64,000 nt of DNA from Eonycteris spelaea (taxonomy: Eukaryota > Chordata > Mammalia > Chiroptera > Pteropodidae). Each line of letters opens with the position of its first letter. The stretch's first letter is position 1. The stretch is taken from NCBI GenBank assembly GCA_003508835.1, contig PUFA01000022.1, forward strand, positions 8,742,001-8,806,000, in the 5' to 3' direction. This document shows positions 10,339-21,919 of this stretch, one piece after another. The translations under genes and the position numbers were made by a program. Under the pieces are notes generated by a model. The model saw only the letters and a list, made by a program, of their open reading frames with translations, was not told the DNA's origin and ran no database searches.

Positions 10339-11004
10339 GAATAAGTAAGAGCACCTGTAGAAATCCAGTATACTGTCCCAGGCAAACTTCCCCACAGTTC
10401 CGCCTCGATTTCATTTTGCTCTTTTTTCATCCTCCAAAGTGCAAATATTTCATCCTTAAGGATTCTCTGCACAGAGGTATTTTCTGACTCAGCCTAGTTC
10501 ACAACACTAATCCACATAGCATTTTATTCGAAAATATGAACTGTGTGCTGATTACAGACAGTGGTGGTGAGTGGATTTCTCCCCACTCGGCTTGCAAATT
10601 AAGCCATCTCCCCAGAGAAAGCTCAGAAATCAGGCCTATTTCATATAACCTTTAGAATCCTGATTGGGATTCTCACTGGAAAGACATTTACTGAGAACTC
10701 GAGCTCCCAGAAATCAATGCCTGGGTCTGACAGACATTCAGCTCCCAGACAAATGTATTTGATTTCACATTATCTTTCAATCTCTGGACGGGGAATAAAC
10801 CTGAGACCGAAAGCTCTGAAAATCACAATGCAGGTGATACACCTCTCTATCAGAGCCTCTGTCCAGGACTGCATGCAGACACAGCTGCTATCTCGGCGAA
10901 AATTACATTGTGAAGCCACGGGAGGAGGGGCTGAGTGGATAGCTCGTCACAGCATGACTAGCAAAGGCCACGTGTAGGATCCCATTTTTCTCCAGCTATG
11001 ACCA
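10339..11004. other. Unannotated stretch
   Basis: No assigned repeat or gene. The segment is AT-moderate with scattered TAAT cores, and open frames are under 90 codons. Confidence 0.45.
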
Positions 11005-11155
11005 CAACCACTCACATCAGAATAACCTTGAAGCGTGTTAAAAATGCAAATTTGAGTCCATTAAATATGAAATGCTGGGTATAGGACCTCGGAGTCTGCA
11101 TTTACCAGGTTCCTTAGGTAACACGCACACTGAACTTTGAGAACCAGCGAGCAAA
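11005..11155 (+). mobile_element. MER5A-type hAT element, sense
   Basis: Sense-oriented match: 'cacatcagaataaccttgaa' (about 11013), 'gtgttaaaaatgcaaat' (about 11036), 'ggagtctgcatttaccagg' (about 11091) and terminal 'ctttgagaaccag'. These follow the order of MER5A (catcagaatcacctgg... ttaaaa...tgcatttctaacaag... tttgagaacca). It is a non-autonomous DNA transposon fossil of the hAT-Charlie group. Confidence 0.7.
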
Positions 11156-11525
11156 ATTTAATAAAATTTTAAATTTCTATTTAGTTTTTTCAATTCAGGA
11201 ATTCTCAGACATTATAAAGCTCCGGAGTAATTGTATACCTATCAATTAATATATTTCCTTGATTTTCTACAAAATTAAAGGGTACCGATCAGCAGTGCAA
11301 GGCACTCTCCAACCAGAAAACAATGGAAAAAGCTGACCAAATTATAAATGACACTTGGTCACTGCTGGTGATACCTTCTAATTGTATTTCTTACACCAAA
11401 ACCATTCAGTAAGTAGCATGAAATGATTTGTGAAACAGACACATCCACTAACTGAGAAGCTAAGACAGCCTTGAGAGTGCCTCACAGCTCTCTGCCTTCA
11501 TAGATGAGGAACTGACAAAAATGAG
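11156..11525. other. AT-rich stretch, possible conserved noncoding element
   Basis: Repeat-free, AT-rich sequence with ATTA/TAAT cores (for example 'tcaattaatatatttcc' near 11242) and no long open frame. The composition suits a homeodomain-responsive element, but conservation cannot be assessed here. Confidence 0.3.
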
Positions 11526-11576
11526 CCAAAAAAAAAAAAAAAAAGAAAAAGAAAAAGAAAAGAGAAAAAAAAAATC
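11526..11576 (+). repeat. A-rich tract with GAAAAA units
   Basis: A run of about 17 A is followed by repeated 'gaaaaa' and 'gaaaag' units to 11576. It resembles a decayed poly(A) tail, but no retroposed body is recognisable immediately upstream, so its origin is unclear. Confidence 0.8.
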
Positions 11577-12996
11577 CAAGCGACTAGCACTGTTTTTCAC
11601 CCCCTATGAACCGCATGGATGCTCTGGTCCCACCTCCTGCTTCTCTCCCTTCCCCCTGAGCCATTGTTCTCTGCCTCTTTCTGTCATCATTTTGGGGCCA
11701 CGTGTCCTCAGGTCCCGTTCCAGGTCGTGGTGAGAATGGAGTGTGCTCAGGTCTCTGCCAAGCGGCCGAGGTGCCAGCACAGACTGTCTCCACGCAGGCC
11801 AAAGCGACTGACCGGGTGCCAGGACCAACAGGTCGTATTTCATTGTTTCCCTTTATTGCCTGACTCGGCCACAGAGGAGACAGCAAGGGATGCGAGAGAG
11901 TTGTGTTTTCGCCGAAAGGAATCAGTGCGAGATTAAAGAGGGCCTATCAGCTCTGCTGCCCATCCGCTCAGCGATCAGTCATTCCCCAGCAGCAGGAGCC
12001 ACAGAAGCAGATTCTGGAAGCTTCACAGCCCATGTGTGGGGAAGGCCGAGCCCCGGCTTCACCTGGCTGGCTCTCCAGAGAAACCAGCCGTGAAGAGAGA
12101 TCCCCCTCCCGCCCTCACCACAGGAAGGCGCAGACGGCAGCCCAGAAACACACCAGTGGTCAAGCTGAGGCCCGAGAGCCATGCTGCGGAGCGGGGGAGG
12201 CAGGTCTCACCGCACAAATGCCACCAAGGAAAGAGCTTTGGAGCTCACTCTGAGGAAGGAGCCTGGGACCACGTCCCGTCTGTTTGTTCTGGGAGCAGAT
12301 CGAATTTTACAGTGCACCCTTTAACTTAGTATAGAATTTTCATACAACCGTGAAAGTGGCTTCTAAGTCATTATCGCCCGCGGACAACAAAGAGGCCTAG
12401 GACAGAGAATGTACCTCAGAGGTTGATTCTCGGTGTTTCTGTCTGGCTGCAAGGAGAAACAAATTGCAAACTTAACGATACAACTGTTTAGAAGAAAAGG
12501 TTTGTTTTTTTTTTTTAATGAATTACAATAAATATATATGAATCCAAGTCTTCTCCCAGAGGTAGGATTTGAATTTTCCTAAATCAGCTAATATCTTAGT
12601 CAATTTTCCATTTGCCTCTGGCCCACGTCACATCTTAAAAGCCATACTACTCTCTCTCCCCTTATTGTTCCGTGTGTGTAACTCGCATTTAAAACTAGTT
12701 CTCTTTGCCACCTGACCTTTAAAAGGAGATTAGAAAGTAAATTTTTTCGTCTTACAAAACTGCCATACTTCCATACGCACGAAATTAATCACAAAAAGTA
12801 CAGCTGAACTGGAATTCAATTTATGTTTTCATCATTTTCAAGTTGGGGGGATGGCTAAAAACAATTGTTTTTTTTTTTTAAAAAAAAGGAAAAATATGGG
12901 GATGGGATCTAAAATGTGTTCATGTTGTTTATTGATAAAAACTGATTTTCTAGTCGGCTTTTGCCTATTCTTCCTGCAGTCGTCAGAATAATGTGC
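11577..12996. other. Unannotated stretch
   Basis: GC-moderate up to about 12300, then AT-rich with T and A runs (12500-12518, 12869-12889). No gene or assignable transposon. Overlapping frames of 97-116 codons around 11.9-12.3 kb look like chance and have no domain pattern. Confidence 0.5.
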
Positions 12997-13475
12997 CACC
13001 CCCCGCCGCCCCCCGCCCAAAAGGTCCACATCCTCACCCCTGGAACCCGTGGATACGTCACCTTACATAGTGAAAAGGGACTTTGGAGGTGTGATTAAGG
13101 CAAGGACCTTGAGACTGGAAGATCATCCTTGATTATCGGGCGGATTTAGGTAATCGCGGGGTCTCTCGGGGCAGGGCGGGGGGGTCATCCAGAGCACAGG
13201 CTGTGATGGAGGCAGAGGGGGGAGGGCGCCACTGCTGGCTGTGACCGTGGAGCGGGGCCTCCACCCAGGAGCCGCGAAGGCCAGGAAGCGGGTTCTCCTC
13301 CAGACCCCCCAGAAAGAATGCAGCCCTGCCAACCCCTTGATGTGTAGCCCCCTGAAACCCTCTTTGGCTGGACGTCAGACCTCCATAATTAAGAGATAAG
13401 AAGTTTGTGGGGTTTTAAGCCACTAACTACATCTGTGGCAACTTGTCACAGCAGCAAGAGGAAACCAATACAGTC
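12997..13475 (+). mobile_element. Common old mammalian repeat, plus orientation
   Basis: Landmarks in order are 'aaggtccacatcctcaccc' (about 13020), 'atacgtcaccttacatag' (13052), 'ggactttggaggtgtgatt' (13079), 'gaatgcagccctgccaac' (13316), 'ttttaagccactaact' (13413) and terminal 'ggaaaccaatacag' (13461). This is the sense strand of a widespread mammalian interspersed family, nearly full length here. I cannot give its library name with confidence. The CCCCCC-rich start (12998-13018) could form a quadruplex on the minus strand. Confidence 0.6.
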
Positions 13476-15639
13476 TCCAGGTCCTTTCTGAAAAGAATTA
13501 TGACTGCCAATCTCCGGTTTCAAAATCTAACAACACGGCAGTGCCCAAACACTCAAAATCGACGATGCCCTGGGCACGACCTAGAATCTGACGCGCTTCA
13601 TGGCGCTGGGTGCCCGCTCCCAGCAGGAAAAAGAACATGCTGAACATTTCCTTTTGTAAAGCAAAAGTCAGGATTCCTCACAGAATACACTGGAAGGATG
13701 ACCCACGCCTGCAAACGGGCCTGGAGGCCATCCTCGCCGTTTGTGTACCATTTCGTCTGATAGGCACAATTTCACAAATGGCAGGCAATTGGCACAGAAA
13801 CAGGTTTCACAATAAGGGAGGGAGCCCCACGAAAACGGACTTCCTGAGGCCCGTGTCTGCTGGATGAACCGGAAACTCATCCCAGTCACAGAAGACCGAG
13901 GATGGGCTGTGGCCGGGGGTCCCTCACGGGCCTCACCCCCACCCTCCCACCGCGGGAGGACAGCACCCAGGCCCTCACCGGTGGGGAAGGGTGTCTGGCC
14001 TGCTGTAGAAAACCCTGCCTTTAAACTGGACTCAAAAATATCCAGTCTCTCTGGGCCAGTGTGGGAAGAAGAGGCCGGGAGCCCGGTGAGGGGACATCGG
14101 ACACCCTTCTCTGTCATGGTCAGGACGCTGGACACCCATTGATGCACAAGTACTTACATCTGCAATGTCGGAAAGTGAGAAACATACTAAATGTTTTCCA
14201 AGGAGAGTTCGGGTCTTTCCCAAACCCCGCTGAGATACGCAACTCCTAGAAGCTTTTGCTTTCGGTATTTCAAGTTACCCTTCCCAAAGTTTCGGTTTTG
14301 TTTCTCTATTCAGTTTTTGTTTTCTTATTTTTCAGCTTAACGGAATCTTGAGAGCTGGCCAGGAGTTAAGGGTGTTTGGGAAGGAGGGGAGGTGGATCAC
14401 GAAGAGGCAGCAAGGGACTCTCTCTGAGGGAGAGAATCAGAATAGATAAAACCCAGATTTCTCTCCCAGCAGCAAATATAGAAGATGAGGCTGTGATGGT
14501 CTCCTTAGGTATAATAGAGAGAAATTGCTTAATCATGTCTAATGGGTTGCCTGTTTTCTGACAATGGACTCAGCAATTAATTCGTCAATTCTTAACCAAA
14601 TGCAAAAATAATCAACATCCCCTGAGTGAGCCTTGACCTGGCCCCACCACCTTTCACCCGCAGCTCCGGAGGCCCCAGGCCCCTCCGGATGGCCTTTTGG
14701 CGTGGTCCACGCCCACTTTTGACCAAGGAATTAACCCACCTCCCACAAGGTCTCTTGGAAACTCAGTGCAAAAGCCCAGCCATTTATCCTTTCCTATCCT
14801 GGTGCCCTACACCTTCCAAAAAAATACATTCCCTTGCCTTTTGAACCATGCATCATCTTTGCTTATAGCCTGGGCTGAATCAAACATCAGCCTTTTAAAA
14901 TATTTGCCTCTGACCCCCTTCTATTAGATTAGCGTCATGATTAAGACGGTGTGGCTGCCAAAAAATATCTCCACTTTGTGTTCTCGTCCTCTGTGGGAGA
15001 AGAGAGTGCACCTTGCCCAGCCCAGGCGCAGACAGGACCCCAGGGGCGCAGGCGGGCTGCGTGCTAGGCTCACGCCTGGGAGGGAAAAGGAGGAGGAAGC
15101 GGGCGTGACATCCAGAAATCCCGCCAACGCCAATGGCCTGGCGGTGAATGCTCGGCCCTGGCGACAAGGGCCTGTGTGACTCTGTGCCTCCTGTTCCTCC
15201 TCCTCTCCTGAGAGAAAACCGTACCAGCCCTGTTACCGCCTCTCCCCTGAGCTCTGGAGAGGGCGCTGCAGGATCAAAGCCCGGGAGCCACCTATGGATA
15301 TCCGAGCCACATGGCTGTGCTCTTCCAAGGCCTGAGGCTTTTACTGCCGCGCTCTCTGCTCGTCGTGACGGTGAACGGCCAGCTCAGGGGACAGAAGGGT
15401 GTTTGGCCAAGGCTATCTGACGAACCAGCAAATTCCCTCTCCTCCTGACGCTTGTGTGCGAACCAGCGGAAGGCCGTGGTGGCAAAGCAGGAATGTCTGC
15501 TGACACAACAGCCCCCTTGCCGCCACACTGGCCTCTTACCCTGCCTTCCCTGGTCCTCCCGTTCTCTGCAAGTGTCCCTTGGATAAAGTAAGCTCCTAAG
15601 AGCTCATTTCACCCTGTGGCAGGAGCTGTGACAGCCACG
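13476..15639. other. Unannotated stretch
   Basis: About 2 kb of mixed composition with no gene or confident repeat. GC-rich parts lie at 13.88-14.0 and 15.0-15.15 kb; 14.2-14.6 kb is AT-richer. The 159-codon minus frame (13668-14147) has no recognisable domain. Confidence 0.5.
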
Positions 15640-15775
15640 TGCAGTGGCCCTCTGCTCACGGGGGAAGCCTGAGTCTCAGAGAGCTGTGGTGATTGTCCCA
15701 AGGTCACAGAGCTAAATGCAGGTCGGGCTACAACCGCAGACCTCTCGGACCATAACTCTCATCCCTTGGACCATC
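15640..15775 (-). mobile_element. MIR SINE, antisense
   Basis: 'gaagcctgagtctcagagag' (about 15664) and 'gtcccaaggtcacagagcta' (about 15695) match the antisense MIR core, followed by a decayed version of 'gggattcgaacccaggcag'. The right boundary is uncertain. Confidence 0.75.
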
Positions 15776-16604
15776 TTCATCAACACAGTATCTTCTTCCT
15801 CCTTCCATGGCCAACACAGTCCCTCCCACTAGAGTACAGGATGCTCAAGGTCCACCTCCCCCTTGAAGTAGCATTTTCTCCACAATGGCTGGCCTTTTCA
15901 GTGGACTCTCCTATTTACTTACATAACAGCTTACAGGGGGGCTCTCTGTCTCTGTAGGTCACATAACGATTGGAAAAGAACGGGAATTGGAGGGAGGGGG
16001 AGGCATCATGAAGAGGAAAGGGAGGTAAATGGAGTCCATAACAGGAGGAGGTAGGTGTGCAATGCGGCCCTGAGAGAGAGGAAGATGCTGAGGAGAGAAG
16101 GCAGCTAAGAGGAGAGCGGGGGCGGGGGGTGGGGTGCAGAGATGCATTCTGCCTGGTCTGGCTGTGGGTCCCGGCAGACGGCTGCCACGAGTGGACCCAC
16201 AGCGATGCAACCTTGGGTGCTGGGCTGGGGGCAAGGGGGGTGCAGGGAGAAATGCCTGGCTTAGGTGAGTATGTTTTTGGTTTTGTTCTTTGGCCGCCTT
16301 TATAACCCGATAATGCAAATTTACATGTGCTAGCTTGGGGAGCAAAACAGATGAGCTTTACCCTATTTTAAGTGATTCTATCACGGATATTAAAGATATA
16401 AAGCAATAGAATATTTTGTAACTGTCTGGATTTTACCAGCCTTTTGTCATTCCTCTGGAATGAAGTGCAAGGTACGGATTTTTACTTACAGTCATCCTCT
16501 AAGAGACGCCACACCATAGCACCTAACTAAGCTTCTCCACATACTTTTGCTATTGGGAGCATCCCAGTCACTCAATACTTCAAGTCTTCAAAAAGCCCGC
16601 GGCA
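15776..16604. other. Unannotated stretch with G-rich block
   Basis: No gene. A G-rich run at 16115-16136 (tracts of 5, 6 and 4 G) is quadruplex-prone. Short resemblance to antisense or sense L2 around 15.8-15.9 kb is too weak to call. Confidence 0.45.
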
Positions 16605-16634
16605 GGGATGGGGGGTGGGGAGCGGGAGGGCGGG
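16605..16634 (+). other. Putative G-quadruplex motif
   Basis: Six G tracts of three or more within 30 bases, separated by loops of one to three bases (GGG, GGGGGG, GGGG, GGG, GGG, GGG). This comfortably meets the canonical four-tract G4 pattern. No promoter or gene is seen next to it, so a function is not implied. Confidence 0.6.
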
Positions 16635-17934
16635 AAAAGCAGCAGGCTATCAATCACGTCAGGACGGCAGAGACCCTGTCCGTTCTAAACGCACACCTGA
16701 AATGTTAGAGCAGGGTTTTGCTCGAGACCTGCTGTGCCGAGTGTTATCCTCTAAGTCCCTGTAGACCGCCTGGCCATCCACACGTTAGCAGAGGGCTTTG
16801 AATATGTTCCGACCCAGACAAAATGAGTTCTTCACCCTCCGTGGCTCCTGCATCTCAAGATAGCGCAATTACTTCTTCAGATCTCTTTACTCCATCCCAT
16901 TTGAAATTTAGCTGTCTCCAGAGTGAGCAGAGAAAGTCGGGTTTAAGATGCAAAATGAAAAACAGTTCCTTAGCTATTCGACACTGTCATTCCAGAGCGG
17001 TAAGCTTTCAGAAGCATCTGTGCACGCGCTGGAGTCCAGTCGTGACGTAAAGCAAACCCAGACTCATGCATGGGTTGAAATCCCCCTTGCCGTCTTAACA
17101 GAGGTGGGCACGTCCCTCCGCTCACATTATGCGAGACAAAAGAGATAGATAAGAAGAATCACCTATTTATTTGCCAGTTCTTTATTCTATTCCAGGTAGG
17201 AACAGACGCTGACACCCACAAGGACCCTCTTCAGCGCGGGATTATATATCACACCACAGAAATACATACAAGAGAAATGATCCCTGAGATGACGGCGCCT
17301 CCATTGACCTGCTCAAGGCTGAAAGGCAGCTGCAATTAGATGCCACGGTCACCGAGCTGCTGGCAGCTTGGAGCGCCTGCGTTTACTTTAATCCTGCCGC
17401 AATGAACCGGGGTGAATTCTGTGGACACGTAGTTCCTCTGAGTTTGGATTCTATAGGTCTGATTCAGATTTCTGGGAATTCAGTAAGCTGCTTTTGTGAA
17501 CAAGCTCTTTCTCGGGTTCTGCAGTGTTTACAACGCGAGATCCAATCCAGGCTTAAAATACTCATGAAAATTAACTGCACTGCTTTAGAAAATGCAATGG
17601 GGAAGAGATGGCGAGGGAAAACGACGTCGTGTGCTCTGAACTTACCACATTTGCACATTGGCTGGAGAATTCCCTCAGCGACTGCGTCTCTTCATGGATG
17701 CTGCTGCTCCAGCCCCTCAGCCAGATCCGATGCTCCAACCTGGGGACGTATGAAGAAATATTTACCGCTTTTTGTTATAAATGAAATTGAAAATCTATTC
17801 CAGATGGGAGCATGGAGGTTTTATTTATCTTAGCACTTACAAAGCACCTAAGATCCCGGTGCAAAGCGGAGGAGCACTGTAGAAATGGCTGCAACATGAG
17901 TAATTATCACGGGCCTAATTTCTATAACAATAGA
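16635..17934. other. Repeat-poor stretch, possible conserved noncoding element
   Basis: The 17.2-17.85 kb part has no recognisable repeat. It combines TTTGTGAAC-, AATTAACTG- and CAGCTG-type motifs (for example CAGCTG at about 17328) and one nearly palindromic 'aacgacgtcgt' (about 17619), with balanced composition. It carries a 143-codon plus frame (17402-17833) without protein resemblance. The profile suggests an enhancer-like conserved element rather than an exon. Confidence 0.35.
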
Positions 17935-18110
17935 GCTTTCGCTTACTGAGTGCTTCCACGTGCTGGGCACGATTCTAGGCGCTTCGCTCACACTCCCTGC
18001 CAACAGCCTGGTGAGGAGGTGGAGGCACAGAGCAGGAAAGTAACCTTCCCACACAGCAGCTCAGCAGCAGAGCTGGAAGTCGACCCCAGCTTACCCGGCC
18101 CTCGACCCCT
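17935..18110 (-). mobile_element. MIR SINE, antisense
   Basis: 'gcttactgagtgcttccacg' at about 17940, 'gtgctgggcacgattctagg' near 17960, 'ggtgaggaggtggaggcaca' near 18010 and 'cagctcagcagcagagctgg' near 18057 follow the antisense MIR from its 3' region through the core. It is a long copy with both flanks present. Confidence 0.8.
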
Positions 18111-19559
18111 CACCTAGCGTTCTGATACGCTGCTTGTTCCAAACTGCTGCTTATGCCCCGCCCAAGAAAAGCCTTTTGAAAAGATGCAGTAGGTTATGAC
18201 CGCCACATCCCCTGAACAGAAACGATAGTTAAAATACTTCTGGTTTACAAGTGTATTAAAAGCCAGCCAGGTGAATTTCAAGCCTGTAATGTAAAGGATG
18301 GATTGGTCCAAACAAAGAAATATGGATGTGGACTTCCAAAGGGGGAAAAAAAAAATCCAGCTTGTGCAGAGCAAAGGAAGTTAGTGTGTTGGTTCCCGAG
18401 AAAGGTCAGCGGGCTCTCTCCCAAAAGACCAGTCCATCCGGCCAGCGGCCTAATGGCCTCTCTCAGAGTGGACCCAGGTCTCTCTCAGAGGTCGACGAGG
18501 AATAACGATCATGTATAAAATGAGAATCGCAAAGCATTAATTTCCAACAAAAATCAGATCTGCCACGTGAACCACAGTGGAACGCGACCCCCTCCGTCCT
18601 CCCTCGGGCTGACCTCCAGGAGGTCAGGAACCAGCAGGGGGTTGGTGGATGCGAGATCATAACATACGCCCTTAGATGCAGGTGTGATGGCAGCTCACCG
18701 TGATCCCTTCTCAATCAATCTAGCTCCACCATAGGGACGGCCATGTGAATCAGACCCAAACCTGAGCGACGGAGGCTCCCTCTTTCTCAGACGAGACTTG
18801 GAGGTAGGAAGACATCTGTGAGCCTCTTGGCTTCCTCTACCTGTGAGCAAACAACCCTCCTTCTCGTTGACAGATCCTGTCAGGTTACAATCAAATCCTT
18901 GCTTTCCTGGAAGTCAGTCTCTCTTCATGAAGTGACGTTCACGTATCTGTACTCTGTTCCCATGGGGGTTGAATCTGAAGGCTGTCCCAGGTTCGGCTCC
19001 TCCAGAAGCCAACACCGAGGTAGGATGTACGTTAAGGGGTGCTCCTGGGATCACCCCCTGCACAGGGAGGGGAAGGAAGCACGAGTGGCCGCAGGGAGAC
19101 CTTGAGAGGCAATGCAGCCCAGGGGAGACCTCGGCCAACCCCTCGGGGAGCTCTGGAGCTGGGTGGCCTTTTGGGGTTGTCCCAGTTAGGGCGAGGTGGT
19201 CGGGCCTTTACACTCCACAGTCACTGGCTGTGGCCCACCCAGAAAAGCGGGCGAGGCAGCTCTCTTCAGCTAAGGCCACCCCCAGAGGCAGCACTCAGGG
19301 CGGGTGGGGAAATAAATCCTTCATTCCTGAAGGGGGATGTGGGCAACCCATCACAGCATCCCCCACTTTCCTGGAGAAAGCCCCCCTGAACCCCTACCGT
19401 ACTGAAAACCGGAGAACAGCTGGCAAGGTGATGGCGGGGCAGGGAGATTGATCAGGTTTCACATCGGCCTGACCTAAAAGGCTGGGGAGGACAGGAAGCA
19501 GCGGAGCCTCCCTCCGGCCAGGGCCGCCCGGGTGCTCCAGGCCTCCCCTCCCGCTCCCC
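18111..19559. other. Unannotated stretch
   Basis: No gene or confident repeat. The right half (18.95-19.55 kb) is GC-rich and holds overlapping frames of up to 160 codons in two phases, the pattern expected from stop-poor GC-rich DNA. Confidence 0.5.
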
Positions 19560-19945
19560 ACTCTGCCTTCCAGCCACGCTGCCTTCTCTCCGTCCCTCCA
19601 AGGGCCAGGTGTCCCTGACCTCAGGACCCTCCCACACCCGAGCGTCTCCCTCCACCTGCTGGCTCTGCAGTCCTCTCCCGTCCCCTGATCCCTACTCCCC
19701 GCCAGGTCTCCGCTCTGACCCCGAACCTTTCTCTGTGCTGGATGACCTCACAGCTCCTGTCACTTCTCCATCCTGGGCAGTTCTGATATGTGTTTCTATA
19801 CCACCCATTCACCCGTAAGCTCTACAAGGGGAGAGACTGTGTCATAGTTATCCAGCGCTTGGCATAGAGCCTGGGAACTAACGGTCCTTCAATAAACACC
19901 GAGCGGCATGAAGAAATGCGTGCGTGAAGGCACAAACGAATGAAT
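19560..19945 (+). mobile_element. L2 LINE 3' region, sense
   Basis: The 3' end is clear: 'gtaagctctacaagggg' (19815), 'gagactgtgtcatag' (about 19833), 'ttggcatagagcctggg' (about 19859) and 'caataaacaccgagcgg' (about 19891), ending in a TGAA-like remnant near 19935. The pyrimidine-rich sequence from about 19560 fits the more internal L2 3' region. No open frame of L2 survives. Confidence 0.75.
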
Positions 19946-20167
19946 TCTAGCAAATCAGGGAAGCTCTCGCAGAGTGAGAAGGGCCCCCAGATGAGTCCTC
20001 CAGTTCTGAGGTGGGTCTCAAAGCGACCTCACTTCCAGAGATGCCCGTCCCAAACCTGGGTTCGGTGTGACGGCGAAACGCTCCAGCGACTCCACACTCA
20101 GCCCCGGCACTCAGGACGTGGCCTTGGAATCACCTATTCGCTTGTCTTTTTTTTTTTTTTTCCGTCC
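19946..20167. other. Short unique spacer with T run
   Basis: Sequence between two sense L2 fragments. A T run (20146-20161) sits immediately left of the second L2. Nothing else is recognised. Confidence 0.45.
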
Positions 20168-20295
20168 CCACTACATTGTAACATCTGTGAGAGCAGAAAC
20201 CGTTTCTTTCTCACACGTCTTTTTCACCCCCAGCACCTCGCGCAGGGCCTGGCATAGAAGAGGTACTCGAGAAACATTTCTTGAATCAATAACAA
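20168..20295 (+). mobile_element. L2 LINE 3' end, sense
   Basis: 'atctgtgagagcagaaacc' (20183), 'cccagcacctcgcgcaggg' (20229), 'cctggcatagaagaggtac' (20248) and 'gagaaacatttcttgaatc' (20269) match the L2 terminus in order. It has the same orientation as the copy 230 bp upstream. The two could be separate insertions or one element broken by later change. Confidence 0.8.
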
Positions 20296-20574
20296 AGAGA
20301 GAAACGTGCATTTGTTTAGGAGGACGGTGAAATACTTTCGAATCGAAACTGGATTAAAAGTGAAACTTGGAGCTGCTTAGCTAGCGTCCAAGGCAGCGGC
20401 AAACAGAAGAGCAAGGGTCTTGGGGTCTCCTTTGAGGAACAGGGGAGCCCTATGACGGCTGCCACAGAAAGGCCCTCCCTCCCCCTGGAAGCATTGGGAA
20501 GTGACCGACACATCGGGTATCTGTCAACGCTGTTTGTGATCAGTCGCAAAGCTGAAAGCCCAGCCAGATGCTAA

Positions 20575-20765
20575 GCATGTTATGTAGACAGTATTATCTC
20601 CTTAACTACCCATGAAAGTGCTGTCACGTGGTGATTACTATCCCCATTTTTCAGATGATGAAATTGAGCCTTGAAGAGATTGTCACAGGCCCCAGGTCAC
20701 CAAACTCATTAGGGGTAGGTGAGAATCGAAAACCAGGCGTGTCAGGCTCCAAAGCCTGTGCCCAT
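20575..20765 (-). mobile_element. MIR SINE, antisense
   Basis: 'ctatccccatttttcagatg' at 20639, 'gaaattgagccttgaagag' at 20660 and 'cacaggccccaggtcacc' near 20684 match the antisense MIR core (cccattttacagatgagg...gaaactgagg...caaggtcac). Confidence 0.85.
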
Positions 20766-20908
20766 CGTAAGGGCCAGGGTAGGCCCCCTCTACCTGTGAC
20801 ACAGTCTCTCCAAAGACGTGAATCAAAGGGGACGTTTAAGGATGAGCACAAACATAATACTGACGTTATCTTAATTAAACTTTTTAATATCTTTCCATCA
20901 CCCCCATT

Positions 20909-20982
20909 CACACCCGCAAGAAAGGCAGAGCAGAGCTAATTACAACACCTGGAGGACTGAATAAAGCATCCACCTGGAAACC
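20909..20982 (+). repeat. Copy 1 of a 74-bp dispersed direct repeat
   Basis: Aligns without gaps to 21846-21919 at 59 of 74 positions (about 80 percent by hand). Shared blocks are 'ggcagagcagagct' and 'aaagcatccac'. Flanks do not align at this spacing. The family is unknown; the pair could be two copies of an old repeat or the remains of a local duplication. Confidence 0.6.
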
Positions 20983-21845
20983 TTGATGTGGTCTCTCCCA
21001 TTCCATCCCAAAGGACTTCTCTTCCCCTATCCAGTGGCCAAATCCCACAGGCAACGTGCTTTGCTTTGCAGAGCACAGCAGAGCTCATGTGGAGCCTAAG
21101 GCAAACGCTTCACAGTGAAAGCGTGCATTTAAAATGAACGTCTGGGTGGCCGATCTGCGAGGCAGAAGAGAGAGAAGAGGAATCTGGGCTCGCCTCCGAG
21201 ACAGCACAGGAACCACGTCCCAGGTCAGGACTTGGTACCCATTCCACCATGCCACGCCTCGGAGAAAACAGGTAGGCTGGTACAGGAAATCTAAAAATTA
21301 ATGTCTTAAAACATGTTCCTTCTTTTTTTTTAATTTCCACGTTTCCGTGGTAACAGAGCTATCAACCAACAAATATGTCCCCTTCTCTTCAAATAAATAT
21401 TTTCCTCAAGGAAGAAAATAACACACCCGCTTTGATATTAACTTATCTTGGGAGGTTCCGATAAAATTCATTCTTTTTTCTCCCATTGCTCTCCTCTTCA
21501 AAGACTCATCCAAGAATTAAAGCTTTGGATCAAGGAAAAATACATCTGGAAAAAATTTCAGAGTAGTGAAAACATGGGTTACAAACCTAGGAAAGGGATT
21601 TCAGTTGGCCTTTTCCCTGAATCAAAGAAAATCCTAAGATTATTTTTTTCCTCATCCTAAATTTCCCAGGGCCTTGTTTCTAAGTCATCCTTAAATATAT
21701 CTACCATTTGGGTCAACTCTGGAAATATAACAAGCCCTGTTGGCCGCTGGCCAGACACTTATAAATAATCCCACGACCCTTACTCATCCTGGAATTATTG
21801 GAATTACACTTCTGAATATCTTATCACCGCCTGTTGCAACCGCAT
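20983..21845. other. Unannotated stretch between the direct repeats
   Basis: AT-moderate unique sequence with a short T run (21324-21331). No exon, transposon or motif is supported. Its edges are the two 74-bp repeats. Confidence 0.45.
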
Positions 21846-21919
21846 CACACCCACAAGACCGGCAGAGCAGAGCTGAACACGGCATCGGAAAGACTGCAAA
21901 AAGCATCCACTTGGAAACC
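21846..21919 (+). repeat. Copy 2 of a 74-bp dispersed direct repeat
   Basis: Partner of 20909-20982, 937 bp downstream in the same orientation. The mismatches cluster in the middle third; the ends are better matched, which suggests selection or simply uneven decay. No target-site duplication is visible. Confidence 0.6.
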
